Source: Fremontodendron californicum
Taxonomy: Eukaryota; Streptophyta; Magnoliopsida; Malvales; Malvaceae
Length of the DNA stretch: 64,000 nucleotides
Direction: 5' to 3'
Assembly (NCBI GenBank): GCA_030761205.1
Contig: JAULJL010000032.1
Location: 8,499,134 to 8,563,133 of the forward strand
Shown here: piece after piece, positions 53,861-64,000 of the stretch
Layout: every line of letters starts with the position of its first letter
How positions within the stretch are numbered: the stretch's first letter is position 1
Translations under genes and position numbers: made by a program
The notes under the pieces: model-generated
The model's input: the letters and a program-made list of their open reading frames with translations, nothing else
Databases searched by the model: none
What the model was told of the DNA's origin: nothing

Positions 53861-54397
53861 CTATGAGTCGAGGATATGCTTCCCATCCAGTTTTCTTACA
53901 AGCTGGCAAACAGGGCCTTTTAACATCAGATTCCCAAGATGTTGCCATTCCCTTTGGAATTGCGGCCATAAATCAAGAATTTCTCTTTGTACGTCTCCAC
54001 TAGGATGCGTCTCAAGAGAAAGTTGGATATTACCCAAATTCTCCTTACTCAGTCCATCCTTAATGAATTCAATTTTATCATCTCGATTAGAGGACGGAAT
54101 CCCAATAGAACGACATTTATCGTTACACGTCCATCGTGCACATTTGTGGCAATTTGAACTCATGCGCTTTGCTCGTCGCTTCTTTGCAAAAGTGCTTCTA
54201 CCTGTACCTGGTAAATGCAAAACAGGAAGATATTCATCTTCACGTACCTTGGCTTCAATTATCCAACGTATGTCTTCAGGAATCCCTTTGTGCATAAGCA
54301 TTCTTAATCTTTCAAATCGAACTTGGTAAAGCTTCAGTAAAATATTCCGAGGAAAAGGAGGAAATCGTTTCTGCAATCTTGTGAGAATATCATCCAT
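53861..54397 (-). CDS. cysteine-rich nucleic-acid-binding protein, Betaflexiviridae-like, retrotransposon cargo (copy 2)
   Basis: 178 residues, same length as copy 1. The four Cys (83, 86, 91, 95), the basic block 66-78 and the EFIKDG motif are all retained. Eight base differences from copy 1 by eye; seven change a residue (K6T, L28F, N36H, Y70F, G93D, I159L, D161G) and one is silent. Y70F and G93D fall inside the basic and Cys region without touching a Cys. The excess of replacement changes does not suggest strong constraint, but the numbers are small. Assignment and doubts are as for copy 1. Confidence 0.6.
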   Translation of the reverse strand: MDDILTRLQKRFPPFPRNILLKLYQVRFERLRMLMHKGIPEDIRWIIEAKVREDEYLPVLHLPGTGRSTFAKKRRAKRMSSNCHKCARWTCNDKCRSIGIPSSNRDDKIEFIKDGLSKENLGNIQLSLETHPSGDVQREILDLWPQFQREWQHLGNLMLKGPVCQLVRKLDGKHILDS

Positions 54398-54569
54398 CTT
54401 TAAAAAAAATGAAAAAGAAATTGAAAGAGAAATTTATATACAATATCAGTTTTGTGGGTAGCTGATGGAACCGACTTAAATAATCACGGAGTACCGTTAT
54501 CCGCCATTTAACCGGGGTTAAAAAAATGTATTTTTTTTATTTGAAGATTAGTAAAAATTATATTTACAT

Positions 54570-57307
54570 CTAGTTATTTTCAAAACAAGGATCAGAAAGA
54601 AAAACAACCTCTTCTTGAGTAACATGATTTTCCAAAAAGAGTTTGAGTCTTTGTCCATTTACCTTGAATACGTTACCATTTTGAGGATTCTCAATGTCAA
54701 CTGCTCCATAATGATACACATGGTTAACCACAAATGGGCCAGTCCATCTTGATCTCAACTTACCAGGAAATATGTGAAGTCTAGAATTATAAAGTAGAAC
54801 TTTTTGCCCAACATCAAATATTTTTCTTGAAATTAACTTGTCATGAAAGGCTTTAGTTCTTTCTTTATGAATTTTAGAATTCTCATATGCATCATTTCTG
54901 AGTTCCTCAAGTTTTTGTTTCCAACAATGCTTAACCTGAAAAGAATTTAACAAAGAATCAGTGTGTGAAATTTCTGAAGCATTATCAAACTCACATTCAA
55001 TTAAATAAGCTTCTAAAGGATCATGGAATGTGGTAGTGGTGAGATGTTCATGAACAAGTTCTTCAATGAAATCCACTTCATGTACTTCTGAATCATCACC
55101 AGGTTGCTTGCAAATGTTGAACACATTTAATTCTAAAGTCATATTTCCAAAAGAAATGTTCAAAATACCATTCCTGCAATTTATCAGAGCATTAGAAGTT
55201 GCAAGAAATGGACGGCCTAATATAACAGGAATTTGAACATTTGGATTTGAAACAGGATGTGTGTCCAAAACAATAAAATCAACAGGGAAGTAAAAATTTT
55301 CAATTTGAACCAAAACATCTTCAACTATCCCTCGAGGAATTTTTACAGAACGATCAGCTAGTTGAAGTGTAACAGGTGTATCCTTGAGTTCACCTAAACC
55401 TAACTGTTGATAAACAGAAAAAGGCAAAAGATTAACACTAGCACCAAGATCAAGCAATGAACGTTCTATTCTAGTGTTTCCAATGATGCATGAGATTGTT
55501 GGACATCCAGGATCTTTGAATTTTGGTGGAGTAAGGTGCTGAATGATTGAGCTCACACTTTCCGTCAGAAATGCTTTCTTTTGTACATTATGTTTCCTTT
55601 TAACTGTGCACATGTCCTTCAAAAATTTAGCATAAGATGGAACTTGTTTGATTGCATCCAATAAAGGAATATTAATCTTAACTTGTTTGAAAAGTTCATA
55701 TATTTCTGCATTTTGATTCAAATTCTTTATTGTTTGCAACCTTTGAGGAAAAGGAGCAGGATGCATACCTTTTTCTTTGTCCAAATTTTCAAGAAGTTCA
55801 GACTTACCATCATCCTTACCATTACTTTTCGGAGGGGAAGGAGGATCTTGGTCTTTTGATTGAATTTTTTTGTCAATTGCCTTTCCACTTCGAAGAGTTG
55901 TGATAGAACTGGCATTTTCCTGTTGAGTTTCATTGGAGCAAGAAACAAGACATTGAGTAGAAGGGTTAGGCTGAGGTTGAGCAGGAAACTTACCTTTTTC
56001 TTGAGTGCGTAATGAAGCTGTCAATGTGGACAAGGTGTTTTTGATCTCATTGATGTCCTGTGAAGTTTGGTTATTCACATTTGCTTGTGTTTGCATGAAT
56101 GCTTGCAATGTCTCTTCCAAGGTTTGTACACGTGAAGGTTGATAGGAAAAAGTGTTGCCCGGCTTTTGAGATTGTGGTACCTGAACATGATTATTATTCC
56201 GCCAACTGAAGTTGGGATGGTTTCTCCATTCAGGGTTATACGTTTCAGAGTAAGGAGAAGGAAAAGGCTTTTTAAATGTGTTTATGGAATTTACTTGATC
56301 ATGCAACGCTTCTTTAAGAATGGGAATGTTTGGACATTCAGAAGTGGGGTGTCCCATGATTTCACAAATTCCACAACTTTCTTCATTTTTAACCGTTTTG
56401 ACTTCTTTTACTTCTCTAAGTTCCATGGCTTCAATCTTTCTAGCCAAATTAGCTACTTTAGCTTTTATCTCATCTTCTTGACTAAAATGATATTTACCTC
56501 TGTTAGAAAAAAGATTAGATCTATTGGAACTTTCAGAGGAATTATTTGTGTGCCAGGCTTGAGAGTTATCTGCCAAATGGTCTAGGTAGTCAAAGGCTTC
56601 TTCAGGTTCTTTTTCTAGAAACTCACCGTTACACATTGTTTCAACAAATTGTTTAGTTTCGGGAGTTAAACTTTCATAAAAGAAACTAATAAGACGCCAT
56701 TTTTCAAAACCATGATGTGGACAAGAACTTAACAAATCTTTAAAACGCTCCCAGCACTGAAAAATGCTTCATTTTGATTTTGATTGAAATTTTGAATCTG
56801 TCTTTTCAAAGCAGTAGTTTTATGTGCTGGGAAAAATTTCTTTAGAAACTCAGTTTGTAATTCTTGCCATGTGCCAATTGACCTTGGTTTTAAATTATGA
56901 AGCCAAATTTTTGCTTTATCTTTTAAAGAAAAAGGAAATAATTTTAGCTTGACAATTTCATTTGTACATTGTTGGTCATTAAAGGTGACACATACATCTT
57001 CGAAGTCTTTTAGAAACGAGTAAGCACTTTCCGATTCTAACCCATGGAAATTTGGAAGCAAAGCTATCATACCTGGTTTAAAACGAAAGTTGTTTGCATT
57101 GAGAGGAAAAATAAAACAAGAGGGTGATGAGCTTCGAGTTGGTTGCAAGTAGTCACGCATGGTGCGTACTTGTCTGTTCTCATCTTCAGCATGAACACTT
57201 TCATTGTCAGCCATGGTAGGAGTTGTATTAGAAAGATTACCTGAAAAAGTTTCACAATAAAATCTAACTAAACGACGAGATCTAAAATCAAGTCGCCAAA
57301 CAAGCAT
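54570..57307 (-). pseudogene. Athila-type gag-protease-integrase C-terminal fusion, frameshifted (Element 2)
   Basis: Same gene as 6760-9636. One A is missing from a run near 56760 (five here, six in Element 1), so the first frame ends at 56729 after about 190 residues and the rest (721 residues from an internal Met at 56732-56735) is out of frame. Zinc knuckle, DLGAS protease and integrase C-terminal domain are otherwise intact. Copy 2 also lacks 138 bp (46 codons) present in copy 1 between WKQK and LEELRNDA; the break lies in a 10-bp repeat AGTTCCTCAA that flanks the segment in copy 1 (7091-7100 and 7229-7238). Confidence 0.9.
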
Positions 57308-57329
57308 AAAACAAAGTTAATATACAGAT

Positions 57330-57451
57330 TAGGCGGTATAACCAGCCAATAAAAATAAAACAAAGTTAATATACAATATAAATATAAATATATAGAAAAT
57401 TAGGCGGTATAACCAGCCAATAAAAATAAATATAGGCGGTATAACCAGCCA
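57330..57451 (-). repeat. leader repeats with hairpin potential (Element 2)
   Basis: Three copies of GGCGGTATAACCAGCC at 57332-57347, 57403-57418 and 57435-57450; Element 1 has two. Confidence 0.6.
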
Positions 57452-57494
57452 ATAAAAATAAAAATACTTATAAACTTATATACTTAGTATTGCC

Positions 57495-57512
57495 TCCCCG
57501 GCAACGGCGCCA
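57495..57512 (-). other. primer-binding site, tRNA-Asp (Element 2)
   Basis: The plus strand reads TCCCCGGCAACGGCGCCA, identical to Element 1 and matching the tRNA-Asp 3' end; 6 nt inside the LTR. Confidence 0.9.
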
Positions 57513-57518
57513 AAAACT

Positions 57519-59025
57519 TGATGGAGACTCAATTAAGAGTTGTAAACCCAAGTGCAGGTTATGTTCAAGTAATAAATTCTCGGGTGTCCGAGGTCGAACC
57601 ACAGGGAAGCGTATTAGTAAGTATAAGTTTATAAATATATAAGAAAAAGAAAGTAAACAAGATATTAGGGAATCAACAACAAAACATGATAAACAAGATA
57701 TTAGAGAACAAAATAAACAAAACAACATAAAAGAAATTAAACAAGATATAAACAAAACAATAAGAAAAGATGTTGAGGTTAGAGAATCCACTCTTGGTGT
57801 TATGCTAAGATTAATCTTGGTTTATTACACAATTGAAATTCACACATAAGGGAGATTCCAATCGGAAGGTTTAGCAATTCAGTCCAAATTGTCCAACGTC
57901 CATAGCATATGATATTATGTTCATTTGGTGTCCTCAAAACTCATAAAAAGAGTCCAAGCATTCCTTATGCCAAGGTATATGTCTACAACAAATCAAGGTT
58001 ATGAAACCAAGCATTTACTGTGCCATTTTCATTGTCAATAATGAATCAAGATCTCTACTTTGCAAGTATGATTTTAAACCAAAAGAAAATATTATCTATA
58101 CTAGTGTTTATAAATGATGATTCATTTTAGCTCATGTTTAAGAGACTAACCTTAGCATTTACCAAAAGCTTCACCTCATCACCTCAACAATATGATTAGC
58201 AACACATACTAGATATGAATAAAATGAAAAGAAATGTAAGAAGCATAAGTAAATATAGAAAAAGAAAACTAGAGAAAGGAAAGAAAAAGAAAACTTAGAG
58301 AATTTTATTACAATGGCTAATATCCTACCAATGTACCTTTAATGCTCATCCAAGGCCCTCTATTTATACACATTTTGGAGAGCTAAATGACAAGAGACAA
58401 GCTTTATAAATTTCAAAGGTAGGTATAATAGGTGGGTGCATTTTTCTAACAATTTTCGTCATATTGTATGACAATTCTGATCAGCCAGCTTGATGGTCGA
58501 TTTTGTCAATGTTGGAGGCTCGATCTGATCAAATGGTCTTCTAGAAAAATATACCCCTATCACTTACGGATCCATAGCCGTTGGAATCAGATCATTGGCT
58601 CATGTGGATCGGAAGATATGATCAAAATACCAAAACAGGTCAGCACAGACGTCATTGCACATCAGCCAACTTGATGGTCGATTTCGCTAGGGAAAAAGAC
58701 TCCGTTTCAAGAAGTGTAAAACATGAAAAAGATAGATATGCCTCTTAACTTTGCACTGTAAATAATTCAGCCTTATTGCTTCAGTGAAACTCAAGATATA
58801 GCGGATATGGCAAAAGGTGTCGGAATTGGAACTGAACTGGATTTGCCCTTAATTGTTGATTTAACCTAGTAATCTGAAATCACTCAAAGAAACTCGTGAA
58901 AAACACCAAATTACATAAAAATATAAAATATCATAAACACAATTAGACTAAGCAATAATAACTCGTATTTGACACAAAACAATAATAAAACATAACTAAG
59001 AACTATATAATTATACGAGTTATCA
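57519..59025 (-). repeat. 5' LTR of Element 2
   Basis: 1507 bp with TGAT and ATCA ends; TATA box at 58361-58368 on the minus strand. About 14 substitutions from 49276-50782. Confidence 0.93.
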
Positions 59026-59030
59026 CCATC
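59026..59030. repeat. target-site duplication of Element 2, right copy
   Basis: ccatc, identical to 49271-49275 and directly adjoining the ATCA end of the 5' LTR. Confidence 0.92.
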
Positions 59031-59551
59031 CTTCTTTGGTACTGGAACAATATTTTCCACCCATTCTGGATATTTTGCCACCTCCAGGAATCCAGCATCA
59101 AATTTCTTCTTCACCTCCTCTTTTATCTTTAACAGCATGTCGGGCCTCATTCTTCTCAATTTTTGCTGAATTGGCTTGCATTCTGGCCTTAAAGGGAGCT
59201 TATGAACCACAATATCCGGATCTAACCCTGGCATGTCTTGGTAAGACCATGCAAATACATCCACATACTCCTGGAGCAAAGCTATCAATTCACCTTTTAT
59301 TGATGATGACAATGAAGTTCCAATTTTGACTTCCTTTATCTCTTCACCATTTCCCAGATTTATCATTTCTAATAATTCCTTATGAGGAAGCACTTGTTTC
59401 TCCTCTTGTTCTATTTTCCTTAATAGATCCGGAGGTAGACCATAATCCTCAGTATCTTCATTAGCCTAAAAATCACCCGTGCAAATGGGTCTTTCAAAAT
59501 CAATTTCAGAATTACTGACAGGAAAATCCTCATATTCCGCATCCGCACACC
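59031..59551 (-). pseudogene. Ogre/Tat polymerase, N-terminal part after the intron
   Basis: From the acceptor at 59551: CADAEYEDFPVSN, then a TAG after CTGDF, then LPPDLLRKIEQEEKQ, DVFAWSYQDMPGLDP, KPIQQKLRRM and WVENIVPVPKKDG. This is the lead-in and first block of reverse transcriptase. It breaks off at the Element 2 target site and resumes at 49270. Confidence 0.9.
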
Positions 59552-59759
59552 TGTAAATAGGTGGAGAAAAAACAATATAGGAAAATATATAATGAAAACA
59601 AAATAAATAATAAAAATGGAATAATATGGACTCATCAATATGGATAAAATGCATCGTGCTTGTTATTTATTGAATGGAAATGTTTAAAAAGCCCATTACA
59701 GAAAAAACTCTTAATATCTCTGGGTAAAGATAATTAAGATTGCTTTTTGAAAGTATTAC
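59551..59759 (-). other. probable Ogre intron between protease and reverse transcriptase
   Basis: In sense orientation CCAAA|GTAATAC starts it and CTATTTACAG|GTGTGCGG ends it; 209 nt, T-rich near the acceptor. Joining the exons keeps the frame across Pro-Lys-Cys-Ala-Asp. A spliced intron in this place is a known feature of Ogre elements. Confidence 0.7.
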
Positions 59760-59919
59760 TTTGGAATAGACTTAAAAACTATGGGCAACTCAGTCGCACT
59801 CCAGTTGGTTAGTCTATATCCTGGTGGACAAGGCCACACCATCCAGTTAGCATTCTCTCTTTCAATTCTTTCTTTCTCAGTCGTGCAGATCTCCACATCA
59901 TACATCTACTTATCCCTAT
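59760..59919 (-). pseudogene. Ogre linker before the intron
   Basis: Reads YDVEICTTEKERIERENANW and PCPPGYRLTNWSATELP up to the donor. It is out of frame with the protease ORF upstream and begins after a TAG, so at least one frameshift and one stop have occurred. Confidence 0.65.
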
Positions 59920-61374
59920 TCACTTAGAATCTCTCGAAATCATTACGAGCACATCATCAGAATTCTTTTCTTTAAACAGAGAACCGGCTGAGCGGAAGCT
60001 GTGAAGGATAGGTGGGAATGTCATAGGCTCCCATTCAATATCCATACCCGTAAGACGGGCCATCCTCCTTTGTCGGTTCCTTTCAACTTGTTTCCTATTC
60101 TCATGGGCCTTCGGAAGATATCCTAGGCCAAAATGGTCTTTCTTCCCTTTTACTTCCATTGCTCGACCCATCCCCTGAAGATATTTCCCGAGATCTTTCC
60201 CAGCCCTGCAGCCTTTTCCCACAGTAGTTCTTACCCCAAGCTTTGTGTTCTTGGACAGCCTCGGTTTCGAAATTTTCCATCCTTCAGCGACGAAAACTGC
60301 ATTTACAAATTCCAAAGACCGAAAAGAGCATTCCACGACATCTTCATTGGGCTCAACATAAGGAGATTCAGTAGATGCGGAGGCTATTATATCTTCTTCT
60401 CCTGATACTGAGATCAAACTGCCCTCCATCACAAATTTCAATTTTTGGTGCAGAGACGAGGGTACAGCCCCAGCTGAATGTATCCATGGCCTTTCCAACA
60501 AGCAATTATACGATGGATTAATATCCATGACCTGGAAGTTCACTGTATAAATGCACGGGCCTATCTCCATAGGAACTTCAATGGTTCCCATAGCCTCTCT
60601 CCTTGTTCCATCAAAAGCCCTAACCACTGTGCAACTTGGTATCATATAAGATATATCCACTGGCAATTTGGATAGGGTTGCTAAAGGCATCACATTTAGT
60701 GAAGAACCATTATCCAAAAGGACCCTTGGTAATATGTGCCCCTTACAAGTGGTAGTTATATGGAGAGCTTTCATTAATCCAATACCATTGGGTGGTATCT
60801 CCTCATAGCTAAAAAATATGTAGTCATCTGCTGTGATGTTTCCCACCAGCCTATCCAGCTTTTCCACTGATATATTACTAGCTACGTATGCCTGATTTAA
60901 TACTCTTAACAGAGCATTTCTGTGTGGCTCTGAATTCAAAAGCAAGGATAAGATTGAGATTCTAGCTGGTTCAAGCTGTAGTTGTTCAACCACGCTATAC
61001 TCACTGTGCTTTATAAATTTTAAGAACTCACAAGCTTCTTTCTTACATACTGGTTCTTTCATTCTGTTGACCGGGGCTAATCCCCTCTTTGTTTCTTTTG
61101 GCAAATCCATCTCAATATGGATTGGCTCGACGACCTTCTTCCCTTTATCTGTTCCTCTGTCTTTCCCTGCTAACCCCTGTTCAGCAGCCTCCGGAGCATA
61201 AAACCTCCCACGTCGGGTTAAATGCCCCACACCTGTGATATCCTGCTGGCTTGAAGACCCAGGCATAACCATGCTACAGTCATATTTCCATGGTGCAGCC
61301 TTGTTTTCCTTGTATGAAAAGGAAACAGGTAGATCAATGATTAATTTGGGTGCATTTTCTTCAATGACTGGCAT
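59920..61374 (-). pseudogene. Ogre/Tat protease region with G-patch-like segment
   Basis: 484 open residues, continuing the gag frame after one TAA (61378-61380). Retropepsin motif VLLDNGSS (218-225, active Asp 221) and, at 291-299, CLLERPWIH, where a Gly is usual instead of Glu; that change alone may kill activity. A Gly-rich G-patch-like segment lies at about 378-420 (GKGCRAGKDLG, FGLGYLP). Normally the enzyme would cut the gag-pol polyprotein. Confidence 0.85.
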
Positions 61375-61377
61375 AAC

Positions 61378-63507
61378 TTATTTCTCCGGTTTATTATAAC
61401 AGATGATCAGGGGTCTTCCTATCCCATAGCCACCTGCATTTTCAATGAATTCTATTTCCTCTTCTATCTCTACGTAGAATTGGGCTTCCCCATTATCCAT
61501 CATCCTTTGGACTTTAAACCGAAAGTCCCTGCAATCATGTATGTTATGGCCTCCACACTTATGGAACGGGCACCAATTATGCACCCTTTTTGCAACCATT
61601 TTCAGACTATCTTTATCTTCCACCAATCCTGCCTTGACCATTTCAACCCATACTATCATCATCGGAGTCTTAACTTCCTCAATATTCCTTTTTAATATTC
61701 TGCCTTCTCCGGTCAATATCGCATTTACGTGATTCCTAGCATGATCAGGCAATGGGTTTCCAGCTACGTTCGGCCCATTTTTTGATCCAAACTTCACAAC
61801 CCCAGCATTGATGAGGCTTTTGACTTTCTTTTTGAAGGCTAGGAAATCTTTAATCGAATGTCCTTGGATTCCCACGTGGTATGCGCAGTCAGTGTTTGCA
61901 TTGTACCATCTTGGATATGGAGGTGTCAAAGGTTTTAGGTACACGGGTGCAACAAGTTGACCCCGCAATAGTTTTGGATATAGCTCACAGTAAATGGTAG
62001 GAATCGGATCAAATTTGGGTTTTTGATCATTCCTTGGTGAACGTTGGTCATTGCGCGCAGGCCCTTGTGTGTTTGGGACAGTATTTCGGGGAAAGGTTAT
62101 TTGTGGGGATATGCCAGTTAAAAAAGGCTGTTGTGGTATGTTGGTGTAGGGGAATGGATTTTGGGTAAGGTGGTTGACATTGGGGTAGTAAGGATTATAC
62201 CCCGGATATGGTGTGTAAGGTGTCGGAGGTGCATAAGGTGTGGTAGGGCTATAGGGCCTTGGTGGTGTGTATGGTGTAGGAGGTGTATAAGGATATTGGC
62301 TGAAGCTTATTGCATGTGCTTCTTCCTTCTTCTTTGCGAGAAAAACTCTCTTTGGGGTAGCAGACTCACCCCCTTCCATCTTCCCATTTTTAATAGCTGA
62401 CTCAATCATTTCCCCAGATATTACCATATCGGCAAAGTCCTTGGTAGCGCTTCCCACCAATTTGTCATAATAGGGTGTTTTCAATGTGTCGATGAAAAGC
62501 ACGATGGTTTCTTTGCTAGTTAAAGGGGGTTGCACTTGTGTGGCCAGATCCCTCCACCTCTGCGAATACTCTTTGAAGGTCTCATTGGACCTCTTTTCCA
62601 TATTTTGTAATGACAGCCTATCAGGTACCATGTTAGAAACATGCTTATAATATTCCATAAAAGCCCTGGCCAAATTCGTCCATGAATGAATCTTGGTATG
62701 ACTCAATTGATTGTACCATCGGGTGGCTGACCCTGTTAAGCTATCTTGGAAGCAATGAATAAGCAGTTTCTCATTATACTCATGCCCCATCATCCTTCTA
62801 CAGTACATGGTCAGATGAGCTGATGGGTTGGTGGTCCCATTATACTTTTCAAAGTCTGGTACTTTGAACTTTGGGGGAACTACTAGATCATGTACCAAGC
62901 TCATCTCTTTGGCATCCAGACTGCCAAATAACTCTGCTCCTTCAACTGCCTTTAGCCTTTCTTCCAGCAGCTGGTATTTCTTCTGAGATTCAGCGGTTTC
63001 GACCCTCTTCAATTCAGTCATTTTGGCCCTTTCCTTTTCTGCCATTTTTTCGAAGTCTGGAACCTCAACCTCAATTGGATCAACTCCGATGTTACCCCTT
63101 TTTGGACCGAAATTCTGTGCTTCGACCGCTGGTTGGATGTAAATGTATGAAGCTGCCCCAGTTAGAGGTTCATTTCCCACAGGTTGGGATGTCTGACCAT
63201 TTCTCTGTACCACTTTTGGTCGGTCTTCTTGATTCACTGCCCCCATTCCAGTAACTGAATTCTCTCCGGGCCACTTTTGCTTCATCATAGTGCTCATCAT
63301 CTCCATGTGTTTTGTCATCTGTTCTCGTGTCTCCTCTTGAGACTTAGTTAACTATTCTTGTAGTTCTTTCTGGATTCTTTCTATTCTTTCAATTCTGGAA
63401 AGCTGATCGTTTTCCATGGCTCTTGTTCGAGATCGAGTATTGTAAGAGTGTTGGAAGTCTAGTTCTTTCTGAGTGCGACCAATTGTACCTTTAGTTTTAA
63501 AAACCAT
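61378..63507 (-). pseudogene. Ogre/Tat gag with one premature stop
   Basis: The likely start is the ATG at 63507 (MVFKTKGTIGRTQKE), with a TAG at codon 52 (63352-63354) where the plus-strand relative at 38347 has a Gln codon. From 63318 the frame is open for 646 residues: KFKVPDFEKYNGTTNPSAHL, MYCRRMMGH, CFQDSLTGSATRWYNQL (capsid-like core), a Pro/Tyr/Thr-rich repeat (62140-62300) and the zinc-binding CPFHKCGGHNIHDC. The Pro-Tyr-Thr repeats are typical of Ogre gag. Confidence 0.9.
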
Positions 63508-64000
63508 GGATTAGAAATTATTGACACATTTCTTATTTTATTTTATAAAAAATAAATAAATGAATAAATGAACGAATGAATGAATGAACCAGTGTTAATG
63601 AATGAACAACTAAGTAAATGACTAAGTGTATGATCTTAAATGACTAATTATAGATAATAAATTAATAGACAAATAAATAAATGACTAAGTCTATGACCAA
63701 TTTATAAAGAATAAATGAATAAATGATTATGAATATAAATGAATGAACAAATAAAATGAAATATATAAAAGAAAGAACAAATAAATGCATTTAAGAGTAT
63801 TGGCCCCGGGATAACTCCAACCAAACGATCTTTCATTGATTTCTTGGAACTAAATACATCAAAAAAAGATCCCTGCTTAAAACAATATGATAATCTTTCT
63901 CTCATAAAAAACTATTACAAAATACTGGTCCTATAATAACTCCCTCGGATCCTGGACCTTCTTCACTGCCCTCCTTTGATTGCCTTACTCTTCCATATGA
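63508..64000 (-). other. Ogre leader, partial
   Basis: No gene. 63540-63760 is a low-complexity run of AATGAATAAATGA-like words. The 5' LTR and primer site must lie beyond the window. Confidence 0.6.

Larger units (their letters stand above)
49276..59025 (-). mobile_element. Element 2: second copy of the Athila-type element with LOG and cysteine-rich cargo
   Basis: 9750 bp, same order and strand as Element 1. Two 1507-bp LTRs differ at about 14 positions by eye (about 0.9%), so this copy is older than Element 1. The target duplication ccatc is perfect (49271-49275 and 59026-59030). gag is frameshifted and has a 46-codon in-frame deletion; both cargo ORFs are open. Confidence 0.93.
45695..64000 (-). 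mobile_element. decayed Ogre/Tat element, interrupted by Element 2, running off the window
   Basis: Sense order on the minus strand: leader, gag, protease, a probable intron, reverse transcriptase, RNase H, second RNase H, integrase, remnant of the 3' LTR. The intron between protease and reverse transcriptase and the second RNase H are hallmarks of the Ogre/Tat lineage. Stops and frameshifts occur throughout. Element 2 (49276-59025) sits inside the reverse transcriptase. The 5' LTR is outside the window. Confidence 0.85.

Overview
This is a stretch of plant nuclear DNA made almost entirely of transposable elements in nested layers. I see no stand-alone host gene. The lineages present (Athila, Ogre/Tat and Reina-like Gypsy LTR elements, a Copia remnant, an L1-type LINE with RNase H, small DNA transposons) and the high A+T content point to a eudicot with a repeat-rich genome. 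I cannot name the species.

Layout. 1-1753: Ogre-like LTR cut by the window edge. 1754-1850 and 11283-12239: one degenerate Reina-like Gypsy pol with its short 3' LTR, split by Element 1. 1851-11277: Element 1, a young Athila-type retrotransposon on the minus strand (TSD caata). 12240-14654: remnants of another Gypsy element, with a 776-bp DNA transposon inside. 14655-17875: decayed LINE. 17930-26880: A+T-rich DNA with Copia, TRIM-like and fold-back remnants. 26880-40023: stacked Ogre-like LTRs, a 4.8-kb solo LTR (TSD cttct) and a broken Ogre gag. 40024-45395: Element 3, an Athila-like deletion derivative. 45396-45694: another LTR fragment. 45695-64000: a decayed Ogre element on the minus strand, whose reverse transcriptase is interrupted by Element 2 (49276-59025, TSD ccatc), a second copy of the Element 1 family.

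The main result is the Element 1/Element 2 family. Both copies read, in sense order, 5' LTR - tRNA-Asp primer site - gag-protease fused directly to the integrase C-terminal domain - ORF A - ORF B - about 2 kb of non-coding DNA - 3' LTR. Reverse transcriptase, RNase H and the integrase core are absent, so the family must be moved by proteins from another element. In the env-like position it carries two intact foreign genes in sense orientation. ORF A has a basic patch plus Cys cluster resembling the nucleic-acid-binding cysteine-rich proteins of Betaflexiviridae plant viruses. ORF B is an intronless LOG-type cytokinin-activating phosphoribohydrolase. Each has a pyrimidine tract and AG just upstream, and a good splice donor lies at the start of gag, suggesting expression from spliced RNAs. 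Both copies have perfect target-site duplications at different sites, and Element 1's LTRs differ by about one base, so the cargo travels with the element and has moved recently.

All alignments and difference counts were made by eye. Family names come from recognised motifs, not database searches.
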